Both the position numbers and the translations under genes were made by a program. The notes beneath the pieces were generated by a model, which searched no databases, had not been told where the DNA came from, and saw nothing but the letters and a program-made list of their open reading frames with translations. A stretch of DNA of 64,000 nucleotides. Source: Tetmemena sp. SeJ-2015 (taxonomy: Eukaryota > Ciliophora > Spirotrichea > Sporadotrichida > Oxytrichidae). Shown piece by piece: positions 17,203 through 28,031 of the stretch (its first letter is position 1; each line of letters begins with the position of its first letter). The stretch is from positions 35,390-99,389 of the forward strand of contig JAJKFJ010021059.1 of NCBI GenBank assembly GCA_027382625.1, given 5' to 3'.

Positions 17203-18244
17203 TCATCTGTCCTTGGCCTCCTCCTTCTTCTCTCTCTCGTATCTCTCCATCTCGTCCTTTCTCTTGTAGAACTTCTCCAAGTTCTTGGGGTTGATCTTCT
17301 TGAGCATCTTGTCGGGGAAAAGTCTGAGAAGTCCCCAAGCCATATCCAGGGACTTGAAGATATCTAAACAATAAATTACACTTAATTCAATTATCTCTGG
17401 CATCATAAGGTCCTTGTCTGAGGAACTGACCTTCGTATCTCTCGAGGAACTCAAGATAGAGTCTATCGTCTTCAGTCAGGGCTTCTTCTCCGACCACAGC
17501 CTTCATGGCCTGGGTGTCCTTACCAATAGCGTAGAAAGCGTAGAGCTGGTTTGATACCTCGGGGTGGTCAACTCTGGTGAACTCCTCACCAATAGCGGAC
17601 TTCATTAAACGAGATAGAGAGGGGAGCACGTTGATGGGGGGATAACCCTCACTTGTATTAATTAATAACCTATACTGGTCTGATGAGTTTAGATCTGTCT
17701 GTTATGGAGATTTCTGTCGATGAAGATTTGTCCCTCAGTGATGTAACCAGTAAGATCGGGGATGGGATGAGTGATATCATCGTTGGGCATGGTGAGAATG
17801 GGGAGTTGGGTGATGGAACCGTTCTTACCGCACACTCTACCGGCTCTCTCATAGATGGTGGAGAGATCAGTATACATATAACCTGGGTAACCTCTTCTAC
17901 CTGGCACTTCTTCTCTGGCGGCTGAGATTTCTCTCAGGGCGTTGGCGTAAGAAGACATATCAGTCAGAATGGTGAGCACGTGGAGCTCCTCCTCATAAGC
18001 GAGGTACTCAGCAGTGGTGAGTGCGAGTCTGGGGGTAATGATTCTTTCGATGGTGGGGTCGTTAGCCAAGTTCATGAAGAGCACGACACGGTCCATAGAT
18101 CCGTATACCTCGAAGTCAGTCTTGAAGAAACGGGCAGTCTCCATATTGACTCCCATAGCTGCGAAAACGATGGCGAAGTTGTCATTGGAGTGATCGTGAA
18201 CGTCCTTCTGTTTCACAAGGGAAGCCTGTCTACAAATCTGAGCA
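17203..18244 (-). CDS. V-ATPase subunit B, 3' part of a scrambled gene (inverted)
   Basis: Continues subunit B from residue 182 to the stop on the opposite strand to the 5' part. Conserved pieces in order: [72 protein letters not shown], then after IES removal [20 protein letters not shown] and [19 protein letters not shown]. The C-terminus is Lys/Glu-rich and ends EEAKDR-UGA. Three MDSs: 18244-17692, 17644-17397 and 17365-17203, separated by IESs of 47 and 31 bp. The subunit is part of the V1 catalytic hexamer. The protein can only be made after inversion and joining during macronuclear development, so this copy should be silent in the germline nucleus. Confidence 0.95.
17366..17396. other. 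31-bp IES, pointer AGATA (minus strand)
   Basis: TATCT (AGATA on the coding strand) at 17361-17365 and 17392-17396. Deleting the 31 bp joins GPYDARD to [12 protein letters not shown] in frame, matching the family. In place, the segment introduces a UGA right after ARDN. Confidence 0.95.
17645..17691. other. 47-bp IES with a 2-bp TA pointer
   Basis: TA at 17643-17644 and 17690-17691. Removal of 47 bp joins HNRQI to [10 protein letters not shown], the invariant V-ATPase B sequence. Apart from this TA no longer repeat exists at the boundaries, so the pointer is only TA, the class also used by Tc1/mariner-derived IESs in ciliates. Confidence 0.9.
18234..18244 (-). other. Inverted pointer TGCTCAGATTT (incoming, V-ATPase B)
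   Basis: Reverse complement of the repeat at 10999-11009, about 7.2 kb away. It begins the minus-strand segment. Everything between the two copies except the C-terminal MDSs (a full RING-CH/FHA gene and two IESs) does not belong to V-ATPase B. Confidence 0.95.
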
Positions 18245-18323
18245 TAAATTTGAATTTATAAAATATATTAAAGACTAAATTTTTTGAAACGCCGCCAATA
18301 GATTAGAAAAGAAAACATGGGAT

Positions 18324-19694
18324 TCACTGAAGCAGGTGCGCCAAGTCGGGCCTTCTCTCATAAAATACTTTTAGATGCTTTTACTCTTCCTCATCCTCAA
18401 AATTGATCTCATTTTACATATGCAATTTAAAAAAATAAGAGATCTTTTTTCCCTTGATGTTCGAATTCGCGCAAAACTCTTGACGAGGGATGAAGAAGGA
18501 GCGCTGTGATTTAGTGTTTTAAACACTCTTGTGTCCGTCTTCTTCTCTTATCCAAGTTTCCACGGAGTATTTGTACCTATAAACTCTCTCCTTGCCCTCC
18601 CTCTCAAAAATATAGATTATAATATATAGTCTCTCAGATATGGTGGTATTTGTGTCAACTGAGATTTCAAAGACTCTCGCTCCGTGCTTTAGATTCCTAG
18701 GCCCATATTAGTTGAAGCCAGTCTTTCTTCCATATGCCAAATTTATTCCATGATATTTTCCATGATAGTCATTTAATAAGTCTTTCATTAACTTTATCTT
18801 CTAACTCTTATACTTTTTGATTGTCATGGTCATGACCTACTGTCACCCAAGTTACAGCTTTCTCTTTCTTCAAGACTTCAAACAGACCAGTGTTTAGAAC
18901 TTAGCAGCACACTTATTCACCCTACTAACCATAGAATTCCTCATTATTTGCCATGTACAAATATTCATCGAGAGGGATATGCATAAACAAAATGCCTTCA
19001 CCTTTGCTAGGGTCTTCTATTTTTATCTTACGATTTTCGTTTTGGAACCATTTATATAATATAATTTGATGATACCACTCGATTTGGTCGGGCATCAGGC
19101 AATCGTACCCTTTCTCTCCAAAACAAGAGCCCTCGTCTCCAGTGTCTAGAAACCAGAGTCTGTAAACTACTTCCATTCCAATCTGATCATATATTGGAAG
19201 CATATAGTTGAAAGCATTAGTCAAGTTGCCAGAGTTTGGCTTTGTCAAACTCAAATTGAAAGACCGGTCCAGCTCAGATATTTGCTACCTAGTCAGATCT
19301 CCTTAGGAATCATGGTTCCCAGCGGTCATGGCCCAAGATACGTAAAATATAAGTTATGAGATTAGTTGGCTTCTATCATAGCTTGCAAGAAATTGGTAAA
19401 ATAGCCCTTGTACCAATCTGGTTGCTTGCCATCCCAGGCGTATCCAGATACGGCATCTCCAGTTATTGACACAAAATCAGGCTTTTCCCATTCTAGTATA
19501 TTTTTCATGAGATTATACGATTTGACGTCGCCCTTATCATCTTCGCCGAAGTGGATGTCTGTAAACTGCACTATTTTAAACTTTCCATTGTCATTGAGCC
19601 TCAACTATCTTTTTTCGTTCGAAGCAGAATTGGAAGAGTCCTTGGCTTTGGTAAGATAGGAAATTAAAGCGAGTATTAGTAAATAACTTTTCAT
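18324..19694 (-). CDS. Secreted calcineurin-like metallophosphatase (DCR2/purple-acid-phosphatase-like)
   Basis: The Met at 19694 starts a hydrophobic signal peptide (MKSYLLILALISYLTKA). Metallophosphatase motifs follow: VQFTDIHFGE (D-x-H), SITGDAVSG (GD), then MTAGNHDS (GNHD), formed after removal of a 23-bp IES, and VTVGHDHDN (GHDH). After that DYHGKYHGINLAYGRKTGF and GARVFEI resemble the DCR2-type subfamily. Another IES in the GHDH region (pointer AAT) is needed to join HDHDN to DYHG. The tail after the domain runs to UGA at 18324 and is acidic. Expected role: metal-dependent phosphoester hydrolysis outside the cell or in the secretory/lysosomal pathway; substrate unknown. It lies close behind the inverted V-ATPase segment, 80 bp from its pointer. 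Confidence 0.82.
19340..19362. other. 23-bp IES, pointer ATCT (minus strand)
   Basis: AGAT (ATCT on the coding strand) at 19336-19339 and 19359-19362. Removal joins MIEANQ to SWAMTAGNHDS, forming the metallophosphatase GNHD box in frame. Confidence 0.85.
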
Positions 19695-20700
19695 TATAAT
19701 TAGATATAACTCATTAAACTTTGGGATTTAAATATCCCTAATATTTCTGGCCTCATTATAACTTGCTCAAATCTCTCAACTTTAAAGCATTAAGCAATGC
19801 TGAAATTCAATATTAAGCATACTTTATAGTTAGAGATTTATTAATTATGAGATTGATACAAAAAATTCTAAAATATAACAAGAGGACCAAAAATAAACAG
19901 TGAAAGTAATTGAGATGATAAAGTAGGCCTCAAAGTGAAATATACTTAAAACACAATTTGATGATTCAACCTTTTTCTATCTAACTCTGAATGAGTGACA
20001 TAAGGAAATTTTCTGTAATTCTAAAAGCCAATGATGCACCAATTTCTTCTGGAATAAATTAACATAGCTTATTTTATACTTTACTTATTATTATCATCTT
20101 TGAAGAATCATCTCTTAGTCTAGCAGTTAAGAAAAATGCACAACCTTACAGTCAACAATTTATGCTGGCGAAAAATTAAATTACCTCTGCAATCTTAAAA
20201 GATTTGAAATGAGCATAATTTTAAGCGAAAAGATGTTTATAATAGATAAATAAATAAGAAAATATTTGAAGTAGTATGCATTTCTTTCAGTCTTAATTTT
20301 ATAAAATGCTAAATATTTATATTTGATTAACATAAATATCATAAAATGTTCTTTAATATGTGCTTCTACAAACATAAAAAGAAAAATGATTAATGTGTCT
20401 ATAAAAGCTCTTAATATCTTTAGATTAAATTTTCTTAAAATTTTTAAACTAAAATATCTAGTATATTATATTCTCTAATAAAATAAGTATCCTATTCACA
20501 TAATTGGCTAAACAAGTAAATGGACCCACAATATCTTCATCTCGTTCTTTAGGACTATGATTTTAAATAAATTTCAAAAGTCTAATTTCTGTACTCCATA
20601 TTTATATCATTAAATTATTAGAGACAATAGAATAATTTTTTTATGAATTATTTGTATTACAATTAAATCTCTAGTCTTTAAAAATTATAACCTATGAGAC
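19695..20700. other. AT-rich non-coding stretch
   Basis: About 1 kb of A/T-rich sequence with many homopolymer runs and no frame of coding texture on either strand. It contains the putative promoter of the metallophosphatase at its left end. Probably germline-limited DNA between two loci; nothing more can be read from it. Confidence 0.55.
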
Positions 20701-20762
20701 TCCTAGAGAATAAACTAACAGAAACAAAAATAAGTTTAATTCTTTAATTTAAGATAAAGCAA

Positions 20763-21281
20763 ATAGGGTAAACTTAAGCCCCAAGAACGACGGTCCTTAG
20801 TTCCAGCCTGCATCTCATGATGTAGAAAGCCTCACCATTCAATATTTATTATTAAAATAAATTAAATTCAGCAAGACTAGGACTCCCCTGACTCTCTTTA
20901 AAAGCAAATTAAGAAATAGTACTCTCGTTCTTCGGATCCAACTTCCTACAAAATTAAATAAGGAGAATCCAATCCTATAATAATCTAAACGAAACCGCGT
21001 CTACTCATAGTCAAGGCTCTGGGAATTCAGAAGCTTCTCATAGTCAGTCTCTCTATAGAATTTAATACATTCTTCTGCCAAGACTTAAGTTGCTACGAAT
21101 TCCCTCACTGCAAACTCACTTGGGTGGACTTCAACATGGACTTCAAATCAAGTGATAGGATACTCAGGCCCAATGAAATAGAGGCCTGTGAGTAGAATTA
21201 CCACTCATTTAATTTAATTGCGAAAAGATAATCGATCTCAGGCCATTTATGATTGAGAAGCCTTTCAATCGCATTTTACAT
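20763..21281 (-). CDS. Small unknown gene with two ~20-bp IESs
   Basis: The Met at 21281 opens MQNAIERLLNHKWPEIDYLF. Removing a 20-bp segment with TA ends joins KLNEW to YFIGPE. Removing a 21-bp segment with TGA ends eliminates an in-frame UGA and gives GPEVHVEVHPSEFAVREF. The middle part continues through ECIKFYRETDYEKLLNSQ. Downstream two frames compete. The last clearly coding piece is GEAFYIMRCRLELRTVVLGA near 20763-20825, so at least one more IES or intron lies at about 20840-20990, and the stop is uncertain. Family not recognised. The gene is tucked against the inverted CLC segment. Confidence 0.5.
21146..21166. other. 21-bp IES, 3-bp pointer TGA (minus strand)
   Basis: TCA (TGA on the coding strand) at 21143-21145 and 21164-21166. 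Because 21 is a multiple of 3 the frame is the same on both sides, and only an in-frame UGA betrays the insert. Removal yields a smooth sequence. A 3-bp repeat alone is weak evidence. Confidence 0.6.
21181..21200. other. 20-bp IES with TA pointer
   Basis: TA at 21179-21180 and 21199-21200. Removal joins KLNEW to YFIGPE in frame. Among the shortest eliminated segments proposed here. Evidence is frame continuity only. Confidence 0.55.
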
Positions 21282-21340
21282 TTATTTTTGTCAAAAAATC
21301 AACACTACAATCTAAAAATAATTTTTGTATTTTGAATGTG

Positions 21341-21505
21341 CAGTCAAACTATTCAATTCAGCAAGTGGTGGAGATATTCAGGTAGATGAATCTAAGACAT
21401 CTGCCAGTGGTGAGTGAGCTCGACAACAAGTTGGTGGGAATAATCACTAGACTTAAATTAATTAAATTTAGACAGGACATCTTCGCCTATATGACAATTG
21501 ACTGA
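21341..21505 (+). CDS. CLC chloride channel, last MDS (inverted; second CBS domain and stop)
   Basis: Starts at a 7-bp pointer, CAGTCAA (21341-21347), whose reverse complement is at 21645-21651. The + frame reads SNYSIQQVVEIFRQMNLRHL then PVVSELDNKLVGIITRLKL and ends FAYMTID-UGA. This is the C-terminal half of a CBS domain as in CLC channels/transporters, where the two cytosolic CBS domains regulate the channel. It lies on the opposite strand to the rest of the gene. Joining through the pointer gives VKQSNYSIQQ in frame. Confidence 0.92.
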
Positions 21506-21644
21506 GGTGATAAAGTGTGAATTTTGTTGATTTCTTTGATCGCATATTATCTACTTTTTAAATGAAGAATGAAGAGTTGAGTGCGAGAGACTAAAATGGA
21601 TTCTCCTTGCAGGTCTCTTGTAGGAATATATGAATATGTTTATC

Positions 21645-23788
21645 TTGACTGTTTGACTTGACTGAGTTGATTCTTTAATTTTGTCTAAGCTGTGTCTCCT
21701 GAGTAATTTGGTCTCTGTTAAATATGTTGACTCTCATAGGTTTTATCTCTCCAACACTGGATAAAATATAGTTACTGCTTTTTGAGTAGGACGACAAGAT
21801 GATGTCTGCTGATGACTCCAACTAATCGTCTGTCCTCTCCAATGAGTGGATAGCCATGGAACTCTGAATTCTGGAGTGTTTCAAGTATAGCTCCTACTGA
21901 AGGTTTCAGATTGAAGCTCATCACTGGAGAACAAAAATAAAACTCATAAGCTTGACAGCAGTCAGATGTTTGCTCACCTCAGGCACCTCTTCTACGAGGA
22001 ATGGAATATTCTTAGCCTTCACTGACCCCTCATAGAGAGACCTGTTGAATAGTCTGCCTATTAAAATAACATATTCCGAAGGAGACGAATAAGGCTGAAA
22101 TTATAGGCAGGAACAAACTCACATTCTCAGTCGTCTCAAGCATAATTACTGCCAGAGAAAAAGAAAGCCGTGTATATCCAGATAGTATACTAGCTGCTCC
22201 AATACATTACAAATCAAAGCATATTCGATACAATTATTGATGTTATTGAATGATGGCATAGGTAGAAGGCCTGATATCTCTGATGAACCTATTCTCCACG
22301 AAATGGCCGAACATTCTTCCCAAAGCACATCCAATCATAATGCCCGGTAAGAACAGACCTGCTGGCACTGAAGATCCATAAGTCAGCACTGTGAAGGTAT
22401 ACCAAATTATGAAGAACAAAAAGAGCTGAGCATAGTCAAACTGAGCATCTTTACTTAGAAGTGCCTTGATAACTGTGCCTTCAGGGTTGAACAAGAATGT
22501 TGCCAATGGATAAAAATAGACAAGATATCTTAAATGATTGTACTCTCCTTTTGCACAAGTGTACTTTATAAATCTTGCCTCGATGTTTCCTTGCTCCTCT
22601 GGCAAGCAGTCATTGTTTAGCATCATTAACATAAAATATAACTTCAAATTGAATATATTTTTGATTTCTTAAATTGGTGCAAAGTAAATAAAGGTAGCAG
22701 TGAGTAGGACCAGAGCGACAACCTCATGTACCTTCTTCCAGTTGTCAGTTAGGTACTTCTTTCTAAGGGAAGCTACTCTGAAGTTAATATAGATGAACAA
22801 TCTACCTATTATTTATTTAATAAAATATTAAATATAAATTTATAAATGCGCCCAGTAATCCTCCGAATACTCCTATAATCATGAAGAAAGGCAAGTCATG
22901 CAATTTATAAGGATTTTAGTCGTATTATCCAAACTTAATCAGACCGGCATTCATTATTCTGAGGTCATCCCCTTTTTTATAGCTGCTCAGTAGATTAAGC
23001 ACAAAGGTGCTAATGCTGCTACAGAAGAAAATTTTCCAAGTCAGATCAAAAGACCAAAACGTAGAAGGCCTTGATATCTCATAAGCAAATAGGGCACCTC
23101 CTATTGGTGATCCGAAAGCAGCTGCGACTCCTGCTGCTGCTCCAGCTGCTGCTATCTCCCTTTTATCCTTGTCATTTCTAAAGTACTTCAAAAATGGAAA
23201 GGGCAGATAAAGCACACAGTGACCCAATATTGCTCCTATATGAGCCAGAGGTCCCTCTTTTCCAATGCAAAGGCCTGAGGACACAGCTAAACCCAAGCCA
23301 AATACTTTAACGAAGAGAGTGTTGAGGCCTATGAACTAAGGGTAGTTGATTCCATTTAAGTAGCCCATAAGCTCAGGAGTACCGCCTGAGGCAGCTCCAG
23401 GCGCCATGAATACAGTCATAATAGCTGCTAGACCTCCAAAGAGTAGACTGAAAACCATGAAAGTAATCCATCCAAGCATGATACTCACATTAAACACCAC
23501 TTCAGTAATCTGCCACTTCCAGAGAGTAAGCTACTCTGTTATGATGTCCACTAGGAAAGCAAATAGGCCCACTATTATCCCCAGTAGCAAGAATGTTCCC
23601 CAAAAGTATAGATTCATCCACCAGCCCATCCGACTTGTAGGTTGAGGCTTTGTATTCAGAAACACGTTTGAGCGCACACTTTAGAAGTCGAGGGACGATT
23701 TTTCCCGATAGGCAAGATTCTTTTGCTAGATAAAAAGATTGACATCCTCATTCGAACCAACTTGAGAACTGCTGTAAATCCCACTCAT
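21645..23788 (-). CDS. CLC-family chloride channel/transporter, main part of a scrambled gene
   Basis: Starts MSGIYSSSQVGSNED at 23788. Several hydrophobic segments follow, then CLC signatures: a variant of the first selectivity loop (AASGGTPELMGYLNG), GKEGPLAHIGA with the gating Glu, FGSPIGGALFAYEIS, and SSVPAGLFLPGIMIG for the third loop. After a 48-bp IES, YAII joins GAASILSGYTRLSFSL. The first CBS domain follows (MSFNLKPSVGAILETLQNSE, LVGVISRHHLVVLL). The charged linker ends at the CAGTCAA pointer at 21651-21645, and the last MDS is inverted at 21341-21505. AT-rich inserts near 22650-22690 and 22800-22850 are further IESs or introns not delimited here. Likely an intracellular Cl- channel or Cl-/H+ exchanger. 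Its first loop deviates from GSGIP, which may alter selectivity. Confidence 0.92.
22204..22251. other. 48-bp IES in CLC, pointer ATT (minus strand)
   Basis: AAT (ATT on the coding strand) at 22201-22203 and 22249-22251. Removal joins TYAII to GAASILSGYTRL, the conserved CLC helix sequence. In place, the insert keeps the frame open via UAR codons, so an automated gene caller would miss it. Confidence 0.8.
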
Positions 23789-23943
23789 TTTCATAAATTT
23801 TAAAATCAAATTTAGAAATCTTTGATTGTGTTTTTCTTTTTAAAACTTGTAATAATGGTGTATCGATTATAATTGACACTAGAGAAATGATTATTAATTT
23901 AGTATGATAGATTCAATTGGTTTAATAGAGACTGTTAAGCAGT

Positions 23944-26900
23944 TCAGATCCATTAAGCCAACTCTCTTCTTCCAGAAGAAGCTTCTCCTCTCCTATCTTA
24001 AATATAAATCTTCTTTTTATTTGTGGACTGTTCAGCATTAGATTGATTTACAAGTTACTTTAAAGAAAACAGTAGATAAATATACTGCTACTCCTCTTCT
24101 TGATTTTCTTGGACACCCTCGTTATCTCCTTCTCTAAAAGATTAATGGATTTAGTCCTTGAGTGTTTCTCTGATGATAGCCTCTAGCTTAATCCTAATAC
24201 CCTAGTCCATGATTCCATACATGTCACAGAACTTATTAATTGCAACTGCTAGACTCTCATTTCTCAGAAGTCTGATTTGCTTCACTCTAAATGCCATTAT
24301 ATACATTATTGCTTGTTCTTACATATTTGGAGCCAAAGTTACATCAATCAAAAGGTAAGGCTACTCAGTTTCTTCTTGGGAGATATCCTAACAGTATTGG
24401 TTGATGTCAGCACTCTCTTCCTCATCTATCTCTCCCTCTGGGATTTCATCCTCCATATTCTCAGCCTATAAAACACTACCTCACCTGGGCAGAGAAGTCT
24501 GTGCTAGAGGGTGGATTTAGAAATCCTGCGAAAGATTCCTTTACTGCAGAGGCAAGTCATAGTTTAAAATATACTTTAATTATAAGTTCTTAGATTTAGC
24601 AGATATATTTCTGTCTTTACTTCCAGAGTCTCTGACCGCATTAACATATCTCTCCACTATCTTAGTAGAGCACTTTGAGTTGCTAGAATTGGTCCTTTGA
24701 ACTTGAGTATTCTTAATAATCCTAGAGTTCTTATAGTGTGGAACATCACTGTTGTTTATCTTGCAAGAATTTTAATTGGGTGTTACGCTTTAAACAAATG
24801 ATTAATTGTTGTCTTCAGGCTAAAACTTCCTCATTTAATTATCAGTCATAAATGAGCCCTAACCACTAAAGCTTTTTACTCTCTAATGACTGACAGTTTT
24901 AGCATCAACCTTCTGTTACTATAGCAAACATAGGATTAAATTATAGGCCATAGGTATATTTTAAAAGTCTTATTTAAACTAAACTTAGGTAACAGCTCTC
25001 AAATTTTGAAAATCGATATTCATATATAATTAAAAATAAACAAACATGAAAAAAGGTCAATTGGAAGAAGCATGAAAATATGCGCTTAAAAGACTTTCAA
25101 GATATTCTTATTGCAAATCAGTTTAAGTAAACCTTTTTAATTTTACAATAATTATGATGACTATTTATGAGTTTAGCTCTTACTTATGCCTTCTCTTATA
25201 TCATTCTTTTTGGATAAAAATATAAAGCAAGAGAAGGCAGATTGGGACAATAGAGTACTTCTTGTAAATAATATTACTGTATCAAGATGTATCTTAGCAA
25301 CAATAAAAAAAAATCATCTGCACGTCTTATCACGAGCACTCAGTGATAAAGATAAAATTTAGAGTTGACCTTTCCAATTTTATAATTAATTACATTGAGG
25401 GTTTTATGTTAAAGTAAAGGAGATTTAATGCAAAGATAATGAAGCATTTAAGGCAATAAAATAAAACGGGTTTCCAATTAAATTAAGACTTGGGTTTATA
25501 ATTTATATCTTCTAACTTTCTTTTCTACCCATATTGGGTAATTTATAATATGGAAGGAACTTTTCTCTAGAGAGGAGATATATCCCTCGATTTGAGTGCT
25601 TACTTACCAAGGACCTTACTTTTAATTGCACTAGTTTTTGCTTGATATCATTTGGAGTACTGTTATCCTAAACTAGTTAGTTTATTGGAAAGCAGAAGGA
25701 GAACAATCTCTGAGGGTCTCTTCAAACTTCCTCCTCCTGCCAGTTTAGTTGCTATTAGCTCTTTATATCCTATCTACAGTTTACTCATACCCTTTTATCT
25801 TTTAATTTGCTTAGCTAGAGTTATTTGATGGCATATCAGATATATTTATAATTCTAAATGACTAATATCATTTTAGTTTGATAGGTTTATCTTTGGCTTG
25901 AAGGTGCACTCATCTAACTCTCTAAGTTAAGTAGGAGTATGGCGCAGAGTAGCTAGTGACACTTTTCTTTAAGTCAATCTTTCAAAAGACTTGTCCTAAC
26001 TTCTCATATATTAAATAACTAGCAAACGAGTTGGCAAACTCTGATATTTAGGGCTTGAAAGTGCATCATAAATACAAAATATGAATTAGCATTTGGAGAG
26101 CTCTTGTTACTACTTCTATTGGATGAGAGTCTACTTCTTCTAATGAATTTCTTTGCTTTTCTCGTAGAGTTACTCAGACTTCTGAAACGCTTTAGCTTTT
26201 CTTTCTTCAAACTTCTTCTGCTAATCTTGAGAGTAAAAAAATGTTATAATTGATTTAGAGTGATCAACTATGTTAGAGGAGCCAAGTTTTTCTTAGAGAG
26301 CAGTCTAGCTCAGAGTTTAAGAATAGCTTCTTTCGTCTTCTTCGATCACTCCCATTGGAGGAACAGCCTTGAAGCTCTAAGAGAATAAACAATTATAGAA
26401 AGAGATAAATCCATTGAGTTCATTCTAAAGGGCACTGCTTTAAACAAAGTTTTGAGGGTTATTGTTCTCTTTTTGGTTTAGAGTTTTATCAAACGAAGAT
26501 TACTATGACAAGTTAGATTTATCAAGGATTGAGGGCTTGAAGGTGCAATTTTATTTGAGTGAGTTGGCTTTTGTCTCTCTGAGTTTCTCCTTCAAAATAT
26601 CTTGAAGGAATTTATTTGTATTCCTAAGTCCATCAAATGTCTTGATGAGCTGCTCGACTGTCCAAGCATCCTCTACCTTAAAAATATTGCATAGCAAGAT
26701 TAAGTATAACCTTCTTTGTTCTTGTTCCTAAATAAATTGTCTTGAATTTCCTTGGAGAAGTGAGGCTGCTACCCATCCTCTTAGTTTATATCTTTGATAA
26801 CTGAAATTATATCAGTAAAAGTCTGGCCTTCTCTTGCGGTGACTCGTAGCTATCTACTAGTATGATCATTACTTCCTTCAGCACTTCACTATTTATGTCA

Positions 26901-27922
26901 TCGAACAGGTAAGGATTAAGGCAGTTCCAGAGCTACTTCACCACATACAGTTCCTCCTGAAACTTCTACTCCAATGCTATTATTTTACTCTTTTAGTTTT
27001 TAGAAGTCTATTGCGATACTATTTATTATTGCTTCTAGCTATGGTTCTGAACAAGTTACAGCTGCTTCCTCAGTTCATGATAAGTTCTGAAGATGCCTAA
27101 CTTGTCCAAGATCAATTTAAGCTGCTCAAAATTAACATAGCCTTCACTCTGTTTACAAGTATCTTAGATAAGCTGCTCAACAAATTTCTTCAATCTGTTC
27201 TATGCTAACATAAAAACATAACTTCTTGGAGTTTGCATTAACCTTGGAAGCTTCTGACTGCTACTGAACTTATTTGGTAGCTTCCTGTTACTTTAGTTGC
27301 TAGTTTGTCTGTCTTCGAATGAAATCTGAGTAGAGGATTTCAGCTACTGACTTTGCTTCATAGACTGAGTTTATCATCCGCTCGCTCTTTTTACAAATCT
27401 TGGGCTTGAAGCTTCTAGCCATCTCGCTTTCTTCCGCTTGATTAACATTCACAAATATGTTGATTAACAAACTCTCTTTTGAGGTTGAGGATGTTCTTCT
27501 GAATCCTGCCGTGATTGTAAAGTCTGGAGAAAGGGTCAGGCTGTTCTCTATTAAGCATTAACTCTTGCTTTATCTAGTTCAGCTTAACAAAGCATTCGTT
27601 TACTTCTCCCTCCTCTGAATAAATAATTGTTAAATACAAAATGAAAAGAAGGCTCTTCGAGATTTTCCTAATTGTGAACGAGCGACTGCTTGCTAGTTTC
27701 GAAGTTAAGATTTAGAGTGAGGTGGTCATTTTAAGGAGAATTAAATTGGCCCCTTGCAAAGTAGTCACTTACATCTGCTCCACTCATAAAGCCCTAACCG
27801 AAACTCTGGGAGTTATTCTACTGCTACTGCTGATTGATGATTGCTTAAATTGAATTATTGTTTGAGAAGTGGTTGTTGAAGTTAAATCCATTTTGATTAG
27901 TTATTCTGCTGATACTACTCAT
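23944..27922 (-). CDS. Large coiled-coil/helical protein, unknown
   Basis: The Met at 27922 starts MSSISRITNQNGFNFNNHFS. A 23-nt GT-AG intron is one option just after. Helical, charged segments follow: DPFSRLYNHGRIQKNILNLK, then MARSFKPKICKKSERMIN and EILYSDFIRRQTNQQL. From about 26560 to 27190 the frame is continuous with UAR as Gln and contains QLKLILDKLGIFRTYHELRK. A Ser/Arg/Lys-rich part lies near 26020-26210, and an AT-rich gap at about 24930-25500 is presumably eliminated. The C-terminal 130 residues include LLIDVTLAPNMQEQAIMYIM and LAVAINKFCDMYGI, a pattern seen at the end of alveolate coiled-coil proteins, then Gln/Glu-rich sequence to UGA. Exon/IES structure is only partly resolved. 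No catalytic motif seen. Confidence 0.6.
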
Positions 27923-28031
27923 CTAGCTCAATTCATTTTAGCTTCTTTGTTGGCATACTATATGCTAATCGCTTACATTAAGCAGCTGTTATGCATATAA
28001 ATCAAAATGATCTGGCTTATTCAATCATTTG

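Noticed and set aside
17689..18261. Plus-strand ORFs opposite the V-ATPase B segment
   Set aside because: They are antisense shadows of the highly conserved minus-strand coding sequence and have no sensible protein character.
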